Source: Isoetes taiwanensis
Taxonomy: Eukaryota; Streptophyta; Lycopodiopsida; Isoetales; Isoetaceae
Assembly: GCA_021234155.1 (NCBI GenBank)
Contig: JAJEKV010000005.1
Span: 992,001-1,056,000 of the forward strand
DNA: 64,000 nt
Direction: 5' to 3'
Positions 46,351 through 59,779 of this stretch are shown piece by piece (within the stretch, counting starts at the first letter, position 1; the number at the start of each line of letters is the position of its first letter). The position numbers and the translations under genes were made by a program. Below the pieces are notes generated by a model. It was not told the origin of the DNA and did no database searches. It saw nothing but the letters and a program-made list of their open reading frames with translations.

Positions 46351-47179
46351 TCCATTATTTGTCTCGCGGATTCGCCGCATACCTATGAGCAGGTCAGTCG
46401 ACGGAGATAGCGGCGTAGACGGTTCCGTGAACGGTTTGACTCGCCACCATGCACCTGACAAAACCAATACAGAACACGGATGCTTCGAAACCGTCCTCGA
46501 CCATGAGTGTGGTTCGCCCCGCGTATGGTCGGCGTCGGGCGAAGGATGAGGAGGAGCGAATGCGCTTCGGTCAGCGCAGTCACGGCGGGACGAAAGAGCG
46601 TATGAGAGAAGAGGTAAGTTCAAGGGCTTTAAAGAAGCGTCGATTGTGTTTAATGTTTTATTTCCAAAATTTTAGGGTCGATAACCGAAACAAGCCGCTG
46701 TCATTTTCCTCGGCTGTTCTTATTAAAATTTAGAATGGTGATAATACCGGAACACTTCCAAATGGCCTGTCATGCAGTTCACCGTATCCCGGGAGCATTT
46801 GTAACGACATTCGCTGGGTGGCTGGCGTTTGCTTTGACTTGTTACATCCATACGACCGGTCCAGATTTCAGTTTCAGAGCGAGGAATCAGCACCCGCCAA
46901 TTTCTATTGCTCCAAGGTTCAGAGAGTGTTAAAAAGACCTACAAGCGATCCACGGGTGACGCGAAGAGGCATTTGTTCTATTAATACGTGTTTTGTTTTA
47001 AATCATGAGTCCAAGATTATGTGTTTGCTCAACTATGTGCTTTGATTATAAATCTGCTTTCTTAAGTCATTTAGGTGTTTGTCATTATGATTACACCTAG
47101 CAGATTAATACTAACTTCAGCAATGCACAATACGATAATAAATTATGACCTCAGGACAAGACGTTAAAACACTCATGTG

Positions 47180-49350
47180 GTTGAGGAAAGACCACGCCCA
47201 ATCGCACACGTGAGGAAAAGGGTTGAGAGGAGGGCATTAATGTGAGGGGCTGCTGCTGCCATTTCACAACAAAGTAACCTATTTCCTCCGCATTCTTCAC
47301 ATATCACTATTATGGGTTTGATCACAAGAATATCCAAGGTCGGTTCCGCCATGGTAGTATGCCTAAGGACCCATCCTTGGAGTTAGGTTCAAGCCAGCAC
47401 CGATCTCACAAGAATCGAGGGAATGGTAAGACGTAGTTTCCGTCCAATGGCACCAACGCCAATGCAGCAACGAACACGAAGAAAGAGTGCGGAGGCTGAG
47501 ACCTAGCTGAATGGATGGCAGCCATGCAGGAACGATGTGTTGAAAATTCGGGACGTACAACATTGAAAAGGAGTTGTTCGTAACACATGGAAGTTACATG
47601 AAGATCTTCCCACCAGCATCGACATGTGGGTTCAACAACACCAAGATCTGTTCATGAGCAAGGAGACTTATTTCCAATTAGGAGCACTGAACCAAAAGGG
47701 AGTCCATGTTGGAATTTGGCAAGAACAAAGCATTTTGTATGGATCATATTCAAAACAAACAGGTAGAGGGTAAAGCGTGTTCTTCCTCAACTTTATTGTG
47801 TATTGACGATTATTGTGTATGGTTTAATGTAGTTCTATCTTTTCACACTTTTGATGAGTATTCCAATGGTTTACCATTGGCTTACGTATTACCACCTCAA
47901 AAGAGTGGAGCTATAACAAAGTGGATGCAAGCACTAAAGGAGTCCTTATGCCGAGATGATCCTCGATTGATGAACCTTTCTGCATCATTACGATGATGCC
48001 CATGTCGGTGATAAAGGGTCAGAAAAAGTAACTTGTCAAACTTAATCCTGAAGCAAATCACAATCAGACTAACATTGTTTAATTTCATAGGTTTTTCCTA
48101 GTGTGCCCGTGGCAATTTGCATATGGTAACGGAGGAGGGCTTGATCAAGGGCTGCGTAATAACATCAAGAACAAGGTTAAAATGAACGATCTCGCTCTTG
48201 CTGAACTTGGTTACATTTTTTTGCTGTGATGTATAACCTCTAGGGACAATGTGTACGGTGAAGAGTATAGGAGGCGCAAGGAGGAGGCAACTAGAAATTG
48301 GAAGACTTATTGAGGAAGCATCTCAATACCCCAAGTTACGTATACATGAGTAAGGAGAGGACTAAAAAATTTTTGCCAATGGGTATTGGCTACAAGGGAT
48401 GTACCTCACTCCACCAAGAGACAAATGCCCATAGAGGCATGGCATTGTGCCTTGAAAAGGCGCCTGGCATTTCATAAATGAGCATAATTCGGACTGAGGA
48501 TTGATTGGCCTCTACATTTCAACCAACAACGTAGACACATGGCATACATCAAGTATAACTTAAATCATCATTTGTAGCTCATTTTGATTTTGCAAAGAAT
48601 ATAATTCTTCGTCATCTAGTCCATCTGGAAGCGGTGGTTTGTGGTGAACACATCCCAGAAGAGATAGTACAATGTGCCATATTGCAAGAAGATTGGTTGA
48701 TGAACAGTCACATCTACTAACTTCAAGAAGGTGAGGCGTATGCAAAGTGAACGACTCTAGGGCAAGGACCACTTTGTGAATCGGGTACACAAGAACTGGC
48801 ATGCCGGATCCGGCCCCCCTGGAGCCAAGGCAACTTATGGGGCACCAAGTTAAGGTCATGCAAATGGCAAACATGTGATCAAGATCTTTACAAAAGCTTG
48901 ATGTCAATATGGGTCAATTTGTGGGGGCATGGACTACTTGAGGCCATGTGAGGATCACGGCCTTCTACGGGAGGAAACCACATACCTAAGAGGTGGTTGA
49001 GATTGTAAGCTTGGACGAGTCTCCCAAAAATGAGACAAGGATTAACCCGATAAGACAAGGAGATTTTACAAGAAGCCACTGCTAGAGTGATGCCGGCGGG
49101 CAGAAAAAGATCCAGCATGCTAATTGCAACCGATTCACTCATGAGACAACTCACACGCCGCTTGAAAGAATGGATGATGTTGGCCACACAAACTCAATGT
49201 AATCCATAAACATGTATCCCACTAATGCAAAGGAAGAGGAGGAGTGGTAATAGTTTGGTAAGGCCAAGCTCTCCATGGAAATTGAAGAGGAGAAAAGGGA
49301 ACCAAGAAGAGCAGCCAAAGTTGAGATGGAGGGCCCATGTGAGATTGTCT
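47180..49350 (+). pseudogene. MULE/SWIM transposase fossil B
   Basis: Second, longer copy of the family seen at 6600-7590. In order: LHEDLPTSIDMWVQQHQDLFM (about 47592-47660), MLEFGKNKAFCMD (47706), YSNGLPLAYVLPPQKSGAITKWMQALKESL (47850-47950), VCPWQFAYGNGG (about 48100), YGEEYRRRKEEATRNWKTY (48254), WVLATRDVPHSTK then EAWHCALKRRLAFH and LRIDWPLHF (48385-48520), and a SWIM-like zinc-finger remnant PPWSQGN/GKHVIKIF (48815-48895). Mutator-like transposases cut out and reinsert elements with 9-bp duplications. Many frameshifts show it is dead. No terminal inverted repeats were found. Confidence 0.75.
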
Positions 49351-49576
49351 TTAGTTTGTTGTTGTTTAACGTTTACCTATGTCCTCATGAAAACAATAGG
49401 TACTGTTAATTATTCACCTATTTAGAGTTTTTAAACAACCTATTGATAAATCACGGCTAATGTTATAAATGTTTTCACTAAATGTCAACTGTTAAATGTT
49501 AGGATAATTTAGAACCTTGAGTTAAATGTTTAATGTTTAGGAGATTAGACCATAGGATAAAAACTACTCAAAAACG

Positions 49577-49790
49577 CGGGATCCCTCCTCCCGGATCCTG
49601 CCGAATGTGATCCCTCCTCCGATCCCGCCCTAGTGATCCCTGCTCGATCCCAGATCCTTCACATCAAGTTATCCCGTCACGATCCTCCCAGATCTCCGGA
49701 TCCCGATCCCTCCTCCTAGATCACACGTGATCCTCCTCCTGATCCCCGCCCATTTTCCAGACCCGGGCTCCCCCGATCACAGGATTTTGA
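49577..49790. repeat. GATCC-type palindrome array 2 (CCTCC centre)
   Basis: GGGATCCCTCCTCCCGGATCC, GTGATCCCTCCTCCGATCC, GATCCCTCCTCCTAGATCAC and GTGATCCTCCTCCTGATCC in about 200 bp, same orientation as the array at 45720. Flanks 49800-50770 contain no recognised gene. Confidence 0.8.
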
Positions 49791-50774
49791 ATTTGTTAGT
49801 ATATTATTTATCATATCCCTTAACCATTGACATATGTCTTGAATAACCATTGAAATATCCTTGGAATAGTGGGAGCCATTAAGGCTTTTAATAAGTTTTG
49901 AAACATTGAACTTAATACAATGGCTTAAAACCGATATTCCAATTTAATCACCTCAATCTACCGTAGTTAATTTGCCATGGCTTCGCCCCCGGACGCCCTC
50001 CCCGCCATATATCCGCACACCGCAGGTCACATCATGTGATCGAAAATATCGTGATAGGGTTGGCTCAAAATTCCTCTATATCCCCTCGATCGTAACCTTC
50101 TTTCGCACTTTCCGCAAAGACAAGATACATTTCCTCAAGGTGTTTTTAGGGTGTTGCCTTCCCACAACATCCGTAGCTAGCAAACGCTTCAAAGCCTTGG
50201 TTCTGATAATACACTTCTTCAATTCAGCAATGCCCCATGGGTTGGCCTACCATTACCGATCATAGTCAAGATGCCTAGGGGTCTCCCTCAATTCCCCATT
50301 CTCCACCTGGCCTCATATGAAGCATGAGGGGATGGATCATGAAAAGATTAATATGAAAGTAGAACATGAATATGAAGTTATCAACGTTTTGATGTCAGCC
50401 AAAGTTACGAAGCCGGCCCACATCCTCCCGACTCATTCAAGGGACGAATATCCTCAAGACTATGGGCATTGATGGCATCAGCTCTCAGAACCGTTGTCGG
50501 GTCCTCACCATTTGGCTTGAACAAGAAGCAAATCGAATCGAGATCAAGTGAATCAACTCAACCGCCAATTAAATCTAACTTTTTACCAAGAACAAATAAG
50601 GTATGAGATATATAGACTCATGAGCTAACTGGTTATCCTATCCGCTACAGTACAATCTGCTAAGCCATGATTTCAATTTCTAAGGGTAACCATAGGATAA
50701 AAATGTTTTGAGTTTAACCGAGTTAAGACCATTGAGCCTTGGACCATAGTACCAAAAAGTAGTAAATGGCGTGC

Positions 50775-51053
50775 GGATCCCCTCCTGATCCCGCCACTGC
50801 GTTTGGTGATCCCGGGTCCGATCACACACCAGTAAAACGGATCCCTCCTCCCGGATCCCAAGGTCACTAGATTTGATCCCGCCCTCCGGGATCACACACT
50901 AACGAAAACGGGATCCTCCTCCTCCCCGATTCAAGGCTCCGCTACTTGGTGATCCCTCCTCCGGATCACACACACCCTTTGTAATATCCCTCCTCCGATC
51001 CTCCTTGCCCTTCCTTCGACTGCACCTTTATGGATCCCGCCGGATCACAAGAT
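50775..51053. repeat. GATCC-type palindrome array 3 (CCTCC centre)
   Basis: Six to eight copies such as GGATCCCTCCTCCCGGATCC (50840) and GTGATCCCTCCTCCGGATCAC (50950-50970, nearly perfect arms), each followed by ACACAC-type sequence. From 51060 to 52400 I see AT-rich sequence and no gene. Confidence 0.8.
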
Positions 51054-52409
51054 TCAACATGTTAATATATTCCTCGATTCAACAAATTTAATCATAGCAT
51101 TATATGTTAATATATTGCTTATTATGAATACATACTATTGAAAATTAAGTGAATATATTAACCATTGAAATTAAATATATTTTGATGTTGAAATATATGG
51201 TTGAAGAGTGGAAATAATTAAGTTTGATGTTGAAACTATGGTGGGAGCCAAAAGCCAAAAGCCAAAATTATTCAAGTGTTCTAGTTTTGACATTGAAGAC
51301 TTGAGAAGATATTCACATTCCAGAGAATTACATTCAATTGTTCCAGAGACTATTATTCAAGAAAATATTCACATTCAAAGTTTTTGAGATATTCATATAT
51401 CACAAAATTTAGATCCTTCAACAATGTCAAGGGACCATGCACCAACAAGTTGGGGTCCGATCCTCGCTATCACCCGTCACCGTAAGTAAAGGTGGACTCT
51501 CCCCAAGCAATCATGTAGTTTCGAGCATTATCTTGAAGCCCCAATTTCATGCAATCTATGTCCCTCTTTTGAACCAATCACTTTATCGAAATCGTGATTA
51601 AAACATGAATTTAGCCATGAACTCAAAATTGCACACAAAAAAAGGAAACAAGAAACATAAACTCAAAGACTCACATTATCATCCTTGCCAACGATGTCTT
51701 TAACAAATTTCTTCACATAATTTATGACATACACACTACGTCAATTATTGTGTCATAGGAGTTTTAATGAATGCGTGGTGCATTATGCAATGCACTTTCC
51801 TCATGCCCACCTCTTAAACACGCTCCAGGAGGAATTGTAAGCAAGGAATAAAAATTAGCTTCAATCATAAATGGAAAAGATTAAATTTCGGAAGAGAGAG
51901 GAATACTTACAGTAAAGTCACAAATTCCTGGATGCAAATGCAAGGGAGCATATGAATCAAGGTGCGACGTAAGGGCGGTGGCTTTCAAGCCGAGCACACC
52001 AAAAGCCATCAAATACTAAGATGAAAAAGGCTCCAATGGCCACTAAGAAATAGCAAATTGAAAGGCAATTAAATAGATTTAAAAACTTAAATAATCAAGT
52101 GATCCGAGTTTACCCAAAGATTGACAGTGAATAGAATAGAATTGTGTCATTCGGATCTTCCACCGGGCCCTACCAAATGCTGTCGTGGATGAGCTTGGCA
52201 AACCGCTCATAAGCCCCCGCCAACCCTACTTGCTTCCATTCAAGAATGTACCAACGCAAAGCAGGATGCAAGAAATACATGATGACAATCTTTTCTCGAT
52301 TGGAATGAGTGCGTAATTACCTTCGTATAAACCAATTGAGCAAATTGAGTGCAATGAAAAACGAAATTGAAGAAACTTTAAGAACTTAAAAAACTTACTA
52401 GAGATAAGA

Positions 52410-53845
52410 ACTAATGCAACCGAGTCCACATCGCCCGGGGCCCCCGAGGCCGGAAGGGATTGTCATAAATTTAAGGGCCTCCCGCTTGGATGTAAAACTC
52501 GACATTTGTCGACTTGTTTCACCTTGGATGAAGGGCTCAACCACCACAGGAAATTTAATGAAGGGGCACTGCCATCGACGGCATCAACACCTCTTTTGTA
52601 GTCCAAACGTAATCAAAAATGTGGACCGAAGGAGTACAAATGATACTAAAGATAATCTTGGTCGGGCTTGGGAAATATTATTTCGAGCCTGCCGGCCTAG
52701 GAGATCCCGGGGGCCATGAATTCAAGGATGGGTTTGGGAGGAGGTTTTGGGGGTTTTGGTCCGCACGATGCCTCCGAGAATTTTTGGCCCGGGTTTTGGC
52801 AACACAGTTTAGTAAAAGGGGCGTGTTTAGTAAAGGGCAGCGAGGCAAGGACGAATACTTACCCGCCGGCCATACCACCTCCTCGGCCACATCATCAGCC
52901 CAATTGGCTTTGCTCCTCGCTTTTGGTTAGTGGAGGCCAAAGCTCATCATCAGATCAAATTTTGGTGCTCAACATCCGTTTTATCTCCTCGACCGCAATT
53001 GGCCGGGCTTCCAATTCACTTGCTTTCTTCCTCCTGACCAGAAATTAATGAAGGCTTCTCTTTGGCTCTTACTCGAGAAGACCCATATCACTCCTGTTTA
53101 CCCGCCACCACTCAAAGATTTTCTCCCGCCCGCAAGTTTCGTGTGAGGTTGTGGGCATATTTTATAGTCCGGATCCATGCTTCCGCCACATAAATCTTTG
53201 CATAACTCCTCTCTTCCGATTGGCATCTGCCTTGGCTGGCTCGCATTGGGCAAATGAACTGATTTAGATTCTCCCTCGGGCGCATCGTGAACCCGCCACC
53301 TAATCAAGTAAAGGCACTCAAACCGTGATTTTCGGGTAGCTCAACCTTTTCTCGAGTGTTTTTGGTGCGCCTGTCATCCAAGCACTTCCATCTCTTTGCC
53401 ACCGATCATAATCAGAATCGTGGGCCCTTGGTTCAGTAATCCTAATCGTGCGCTGCCTATGACTCGACCTCCTTTATAGTTGGCCCCCTTCCTCATTCAA
53501 ATCGCCCAAGAATGAGCTATTCACAGAAACTCTCGCTCTTTTTCACCTCCTCCTCGTATTCTTCCCCACCGCCATTTTTCCCTCCCTGGCCATTCAATTT
53601 TTGTTGCCCTCGACGGCCTGGGACTCCACCTCTAAGATCCGACCGCCTCAAGCGCATCTCGTGAACTGACTGCATAATGGCGCAAATACCGAGTCAAGAC
53701 AAAGATTCTCGCCAAAACTGGTGTTGAGGCTTGACTTCCGTGGTTAAGGATTCGGCCCATCCTGGGCAGTTTTCATGTAAGATTTAGTAAAGAATAGTAG
53801 GAAATAGTAAAAACTTGATAAACAAAGAGTGAAAGGGTCGATTTA
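52410..53845 (-). other. Coding-like region downstream of a putative first exon
   Basis: The minus strand shows protein-like pieces in several frames (FAQCEPAKADANRKRG near 53230; ELEARPIAVEEIKRML near 53000; CGPKPPKPPPKPILEF near 52750). They could be later exons of the gene suggested at 53847-54056. Plus-strand Gly/Phe-rich frames overlap the same stretch. No family is recognised. Confidence 0.25.
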
Positions 53846-53846
53846 C

Positions 53847-54056
53847 CTCCAGAATTTCGCTAATACAGAGGTAAACGCAGTTCGCAGCCGCCACGCCGGT
53901 GCACTCCGCCCGGCTAAAAACCACCGCGGCACAGAGGATATCCCAGCTCACCGCGAGAGTCTCCCGCCTGCATTTGGACTCTTCGACATCGACGGAAAAT
54001 TGGCCGCCCTCCCAGATCCCTGTGCGCCACGTGGCGACGGGATTGGCCATACGCAC
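53847..54056 (-). other. Putative first exon, minus strand
   Basis: From the Met at 54056 an open frame of 70 codons (MRMANPVATWRTGIWEGG, LAVSWDILCAAVVFSRAE, NCVYLCISEILE) ends at a consensus donor GAG|GTAAAT. A T-rich stretch and a CTGCCCAG acceptor near 53762 follow, giving a plausible intron of 85 bp. It lies next to the palindrome array at 54235-54860, the same relation as between the minus-strand gene and its array in the 8.73-kb transposon. No domain is recognised. Confidence 0.3.
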
Positions 54057-54234
54057 GCGATCATTAATGGCCTCGTCCGAATTTAATTATAAAATTAAAG
54101 GTGTCAGCCGCTTCCGATCCCTGAGGATTCGTGATAAAATCACTGGATCTAATATCGATAAAGAACCAAATTGAGTGCATCTAATACGGAGAATAACTCC
54201 CGCCTCCACGCCTACGACATCCACGCCGCCTCCA

Positions 54235-54860
54235 CTTAATCTGGACGGATGATCCCGAGGATTCGGATCCACTGACCCGGGACGGTGATCCCTGAGGGGG
54301 ATCACCACTACGATAGCGCCTACCAGAAATGTTCACCCGCCTGCAGAAAGCACAGGATCCAAGCCACGGATCCATCGCCACCATGCCTGGGATCCCGGAG
54401 GGTGGGGATCACCACTTCGCGATATGGTCTCACTGCCATCGCCCACCTGGGTGATCCCTGTGAGGATCTGGATCCGTGTCCGGTGCCCGGATCCTGTGAG
54501 GAAGGATCACCACTTGCCACATAGCATCCGCCGTTATTTACCACTCACGGCAGGATCCCGAGGAGGGAATCACCCTACGGACATCGTCCGGGCCGTTATC
54601 ACCCACGGAGGTGATCCCGAGAGGGGATCCGCTACACCGGATGCTCCGGGATCCCGGGAGGTGGGGGATCACCACCGCTGGATGGCGTCTGGTCGTTATC
54701 ACCACTTCACGGGTGATCCCGAGGAGGGATCCGTCCGGATGCCGGGATCCTGAGGAGGGATCACTTTGGCGATATCGGCCTCACTGCTAATGCCTGGGGC
54801 CGACCGTGGGGATCCTGCAGGAGGGGATCGCGCGGGATGATCCCCGAGGCTGGATCTTCA
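54235..54860. repeat. GATCC-type palindrome array 4 (GGAGG centre, inverted)
   Basis: The same arms in the opposite orientation: GGTGATCCC-TGAGG-GGGATCACC (54284-54306, perfect 9-bp arms), GATCCCGAGGAGGGATCC, GATCCTGAGGAGGGATCAC and others, about eleven in 600 bp. Steps alternate between roughly 60 and 35 bp, and the longer interval carries GTTATCACC. The array is a diverged dimer of about 97 bp. Confidence 0.85.
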
Positions 54861-54869
54861 GGCGCGGAC

Positions 54870-57590
54870 GGCCGCGATTGTAACGGGTTTCGGATTTATG
54901 GATGGTCCGGGCCGACGTGGCGTCTGCTGCACTAGAACGGGTCTCCTCAACGTATTCCTGTCGAGGGCGACCCGGGATCCTAGAGGCTGGGTAAATTTGT
55001 ATTCCAGGATCACTGAATCAAGGGTAAAAGCATTCCTGAGCTCTAGAAGCCATTGTACGGTCTTATCTTCTGAAAGCGGAACCGAAACCAACATTCAATT
55101 TGTTGCTTCCAATCTGCTCTCCAGCCTTTGTGAAGCTATTAAGGTAGAATCTGAGACTTGGATTGGATTGTGGTCGTTTTATTTTCCTTACTGCAGCCGG
55201 ATTTGAATCTAAATAGGATTTTGCCCTGTTTTAAATCGATTCTTCATCGTCCTGTAGCAGAAATCATGGCTATGGCGGACTCTGGTTTTATTTTATGGGG
55301 CCTCTTGCCACTGTTTATGTGTTTTTAATTTTGCCCCTCCTAATCCGGCGAGTTTCTGCAACCGCTATTACGGCATTTGACCAGAAACAGTTTTGTCGAA
55401 TCCTGTTATTTCGATGTTTCGGGTTTTAAAACCGGATCAAATGTGAAATGGGCATCTTATCCATGAATTTTGTTGTTCTGCTGAGCAGATCATGTAATGT
55501 TTCAGATTCGACAGATTTAAGCCCCTTGAAATGCATTTGATATTTTTCTCGGCCCCTCATTAAATGCATTTTCGCCACTAGCTTTCTGATTGGTTCAGAT
55601 ATTTGGAAAATCAGATCTTATTTCTGCTCTATCTGTGGAAGAAACGAAATAGTGCAAAATTCAGGATTTTGGGCGCACTTTTAGCAAACGAATTTTGGGT
55701 TGTAGATATTTCAGATTTGTGCAGTGTTTTCAAGAATGTGATAGAAAAAATGTGACCAGAAAATCAAAAATCGGTGGCACATTTGTGGTATTTGAAACAG
55801 GGCTTCGGTAATGAAACACCGCAAGCAGATCCGGCAAAAGAAAAGGGCTTGAATATATCTAACGATCTACTCTATGAGGTTCTAAAACGGGTAGATGGAG
55901 TTTTAGCAGCATCAAGCTGTGTAAATTCTGATTTTCATAGATCGTAAAGGATGAAAAAATTCAATAAAATCTGCAAGCACAGATGGCTGGCTACCCAGAA
56001 ATCAGAAGTAAAGCCTGATCAAATCGAATGGAGGGTTCAATTTGTCTCTAAGCAGAGAGCATCCCTTAACTCTAAACAGAGGGACGGAAAACTAGTAGAG
56101 ACGAATCAGAGCTTATGGAATAATTCCAGCGAAGGGGAGAATATAATGAAAACAGATGTGCATACGGCGGATCGGTTTTCAAGCTTGGTGGTATCAATTA
56201 TATTACATTCTTACAAGGAGGAATCCGTTCTGGAGCAGGTTAATCGACGGATTCCCAAAGCAAAGACCATCCAAGGCTTTGAACTGTTCATTCTGGAATA
56301 GAGGAGCATTTTAGATCAGGGAAGAGTAAATTCCGCTATAGCTGCCGGATTACCAAAAGTTGAAAGCTAGCAACAGAACAGAAGGAAGGTAAAATATGGC
56401 GATCTCTGGGAAAATCGGCGCTGTTGGATCATTCGACAAAAAAAAAGTAGGGAAATGGTAAATCTATCAAGCTGGAGGCTCTTGAGCGGATCTCCGGCAC
56501 TGGGCCCAGTGACGATTTTTTTTTATAATTCGTTTCGATCAGTGATTTTCACATCTGGGCAGGCTATTGTGCAATGCAATATATTGATCAAATTTCGGAT
56601 TTTGAAGATGGGTTTTGTGAGGAAGAAGGATTGAAGTTTAGATTGACGGAATTGAGCTTGCAAAATGGAGGATATGGCAGGCCGCATCTAAATGGGCGAA
56701 TTGTTTGCCCGTTTTTCTTCGCGCATTGGATTCTAGAAGAGTAAACGGATCAACGAGGTGCCAGATTGTTGCACGATATTTCCGTGCCTTAAAACAGATC
56801 AAAGAGAAGATTTGTAGGCGAGAAAAGTAGATGGATCTGTTGGCCGCTAATTGAATTGATTTTTCCTGGGTCTCTGTTACTCCATTTTGTGACACGATCT
56901 GGCTGCATGCAGGATTTGGTCAGAATGTTTCTTCACAGAGTGAAAGTTTTTTTAGATTCAAATAAAAATCGCTCTTTTGTATTTTTGTATCCGAACATAA
57001 ATATCGTTGTAATTAAAAGTTTTGAAAAATGTGCCTTCAATTGACATTTCTCCCCAGTCCTCCTTTGGGCGAAAAATATGTTTACTCCTTATTTTTAGGG
57101 CCTTAGCGGTACCATTAGGTACCATTTAGGGCTTCGCGGTTCCATTTCGGAACCTTGTTTTGAGCGGGTGCATCCCCATTAGGCCAAAATTGGCCGGTAC
57201 CTGTGACGCCTTGCAAGTTACTGGCACCGGAGTAGTCTCACCATCATCTGACTTTGATTTGCTGATATGGCACAGGCTTTGAACCCAATTCAGGTGAATT
57301 GAAAGCTTTTCGAATCTCTGGAAATCAAAACTGAGTTTGTCATTTTCCTGATTTCGTTTGTCCTCTTTCCCCGGTTTTTGCCAGAACTCATAAAACATGA
57401 TTGCAGGCAATGAACGGTGGTCTTGGAACCGTAAACTGGATCTGCTTGAATTACTGGTGCTGGGTTAATGACACACCAACCCCTGTTTTTAGTAGTGTCA
57501 ACCCTGTTTCGAGTACTGTTAGGTACTTTTACGGATCTCCACTCCACAACATAGAAACCAAGGTGCCAACTTGATGTCAGGCACGCCATC
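54870..57590. other. Intron/UTR-like sequence, no recognised gene
   Basis: T-rich, low-repeat sequence resembling the leader and first intron of a plant gene. The frame 55951-56301 (116 codons, MKKFNKICKHRWLATQK) is open but unrecognised, and a minus frame at 57290-57604 is also unsupported. If real, this could be a captured host gene segment. Confidence 0.35.
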
Positions 57591-57599
57591 CTCCGACTA

Positions 57600-57790
57600 T
57601 CCACTAAAAGATAATCGCATGTTGAATCGGTATTCTCACCTGTGGAATCACCACATAAATACCTCCTTAAGGATATCCACCTATCGTGATCCCCCGCCGT
57701 GGAATCACGTTCGTGGTTATTCTCTCATGAAGGAGTATCCACCCATAGTATCTCCCCGCCGGAATCGTCCATGATTATTCCCTTACCGCT
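57600..57790. repeat. GGAATCAC/GGTATTC palindrome-like block
   Basis: TGTGGAATCACC, CCGTGGAATCACG, GAAGGAGTATCCACCC, CCTCCTTAAGGATATCCACC and CCCCGCCGGAATC occur within 190 bp. The arms and CCTCC-like centre recall the GATCC family with one inserted base, so it may be a diverged part of it. Confidence 0.5.
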
Positions 57791-57799
57791 GATCACACC

Positions 57800-59740
57800 A
57801 TATCTTTCGTTATTTTTATTTTATCTATTTTTATTTGTTATTTTTTAATGAAATCGGTCGAGGGTCGATTCCAATGGACAATAACATTTGATTCAAGTGG
57901 ATATTAAAAAATCTATTCTATTTTATTCATTTTAATTTTAATGATATTCATTAAAGGGCATATACTCAGACGTTGACCCAAGGCATGATTACAAATATTC
58001 AGCCTCTTATGTTCTGTACTATGTAATTCTCGTATTGTACTACAAGTCCCATTACATAATGGTTGTGTAGTGAATCCGTCAGTTGGAATCACATTCCATT
58101 CAAGCGCTTAAAAATCTATTCTCCCAAGCCATTCAAATTCTCATGCATTTCGTTCAAAGACCGGGTTTCTTTAGTTTCATCACATTTCTTTATCTTGTTG
58201 TCATAGCCAATCCCTATCCAGATGGAGCAAAGTAGAAACATCATTTAATGAGAATTTTGGATGGTATCTATCAAAATCGACCTTCAAGAATTTTCTCCTC
58301 ACAGATCATATGGAGGTGGAATCTCCTCCAAAAAATCCCCGCAGAAGGCTTTTGATGACTGCTGAAATGTGTTTCATGTGATCCGCAAGATGATGATTGT
58401 ATCCTGCCTGCTTAAGTGTATATATTTGGAGGGATCATAATTGCTAGAAGAACCTTATGCCATCACAAACTGGAAGTTAGCAAAAGAATTTGAATGAGCG
58501 TAGAAGCAGGGCAACTTAGATATGACATTGAGTACTGCTATAGGATGCTGGAGGAAAAATCCTCCTTGGAAACTAGCTGGCAACATGATGGGAAATCCTC
58601 AACTGGCTGCTTGATCCCAAGATGGATGGGCAGCATTGCAAACTAGCAATTGTGGGAGTAGTTACTCAAGAAAAACAGATCCTATAAACTACAGCTTCCA
58701 AGCAAGTGGTATGCCTTATGACTACATAAAGCTAGGACCTTTAAGAAGCAAAAGTCTTCGGCTTAGGAGCTAGGAAATAAAGCTCCTGAACCTTGAGAAG
58801 AAGGAATCTCGAAAGGTATGAGTTTGACGGCGGTGATGCATTTATGAGTATTCGGGCGCATAACTGGGCGCATTTTAGACAGTAGTCAAGGAGAAGAGCA
58901 CGACTATAATGAATGAGAGCAAGGATATTGTTGAACCCGACAAATAGGCAAATTTGGGTTAATCAACAAGGTTGAGATGAGGCTAAACATTGAAGAGGCC
59001 CGAAAAGATCAAAAGGGTAGCTATCAAGAAGAATATTGTCAAGTCGTATTTAATTAAAGTGGGACTCATTCCATTCCCATTTTTTCTAACCCCCCACTTA
59101 ATTTACAAAAAAGCACCCCAGGTCAAACCCATACTTGGAATTTTTGTCTATTAGTGTGCATCCAAGCTTTTCTTCCAGTTTTTCTTGGATAGCATGTCGA
59201 GAACAAGAACAATGCAACGAAAACATGCATTAGACCTATCAAGTTCTAATTGAAAAAGATTCTTAGTTGAACATTTTGGCTCTATTTTTCTTTAGGTGGG
59301 TGACACAGATCACAAATTCCAACAAAAATTAAGCAAATTGTTTACTTAATCACCCCAAATATACTAGTTTTGAGATACCTTATATTTATAAATGGGCTCA
59401 TTACAATATATATTATAGTGGGTGAAGAGACCATAGTGGTCGATGGGCACAATCATTTACACCCTCTTCACACATGAACCACCTAGTAAAGGGCGCCAGT
59501 GGAGCTCTCTCTGAGATCAGCGGGCTTGGCTGAGACGATAGAGATTTGTATGAGGAGTGCCTTTGGGCCCGCGTGCTTTATGTCCAAATCATGTCACCAC
59601 CCTCTTCTAGACATCTTTCTTTGTGAACTCCGTCTTTCATTGCTCCCCAAGCATGTACTATCCGGTCGAGATAAGGACCGCAAGAGACAAAATAAAATTA
59701 GTCAAGTGATGCTACATGCAAAAAAATAAAATAAAACACG
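57800..59740. other. No recognised feature
   Basis: AT-rich decayed sequence; short frames only. Confidence 0.5.
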
Positions 59741-59779
59741 TTCTTAGGGCCATTTTTGGAAAATACGAGCATGAGAAAA

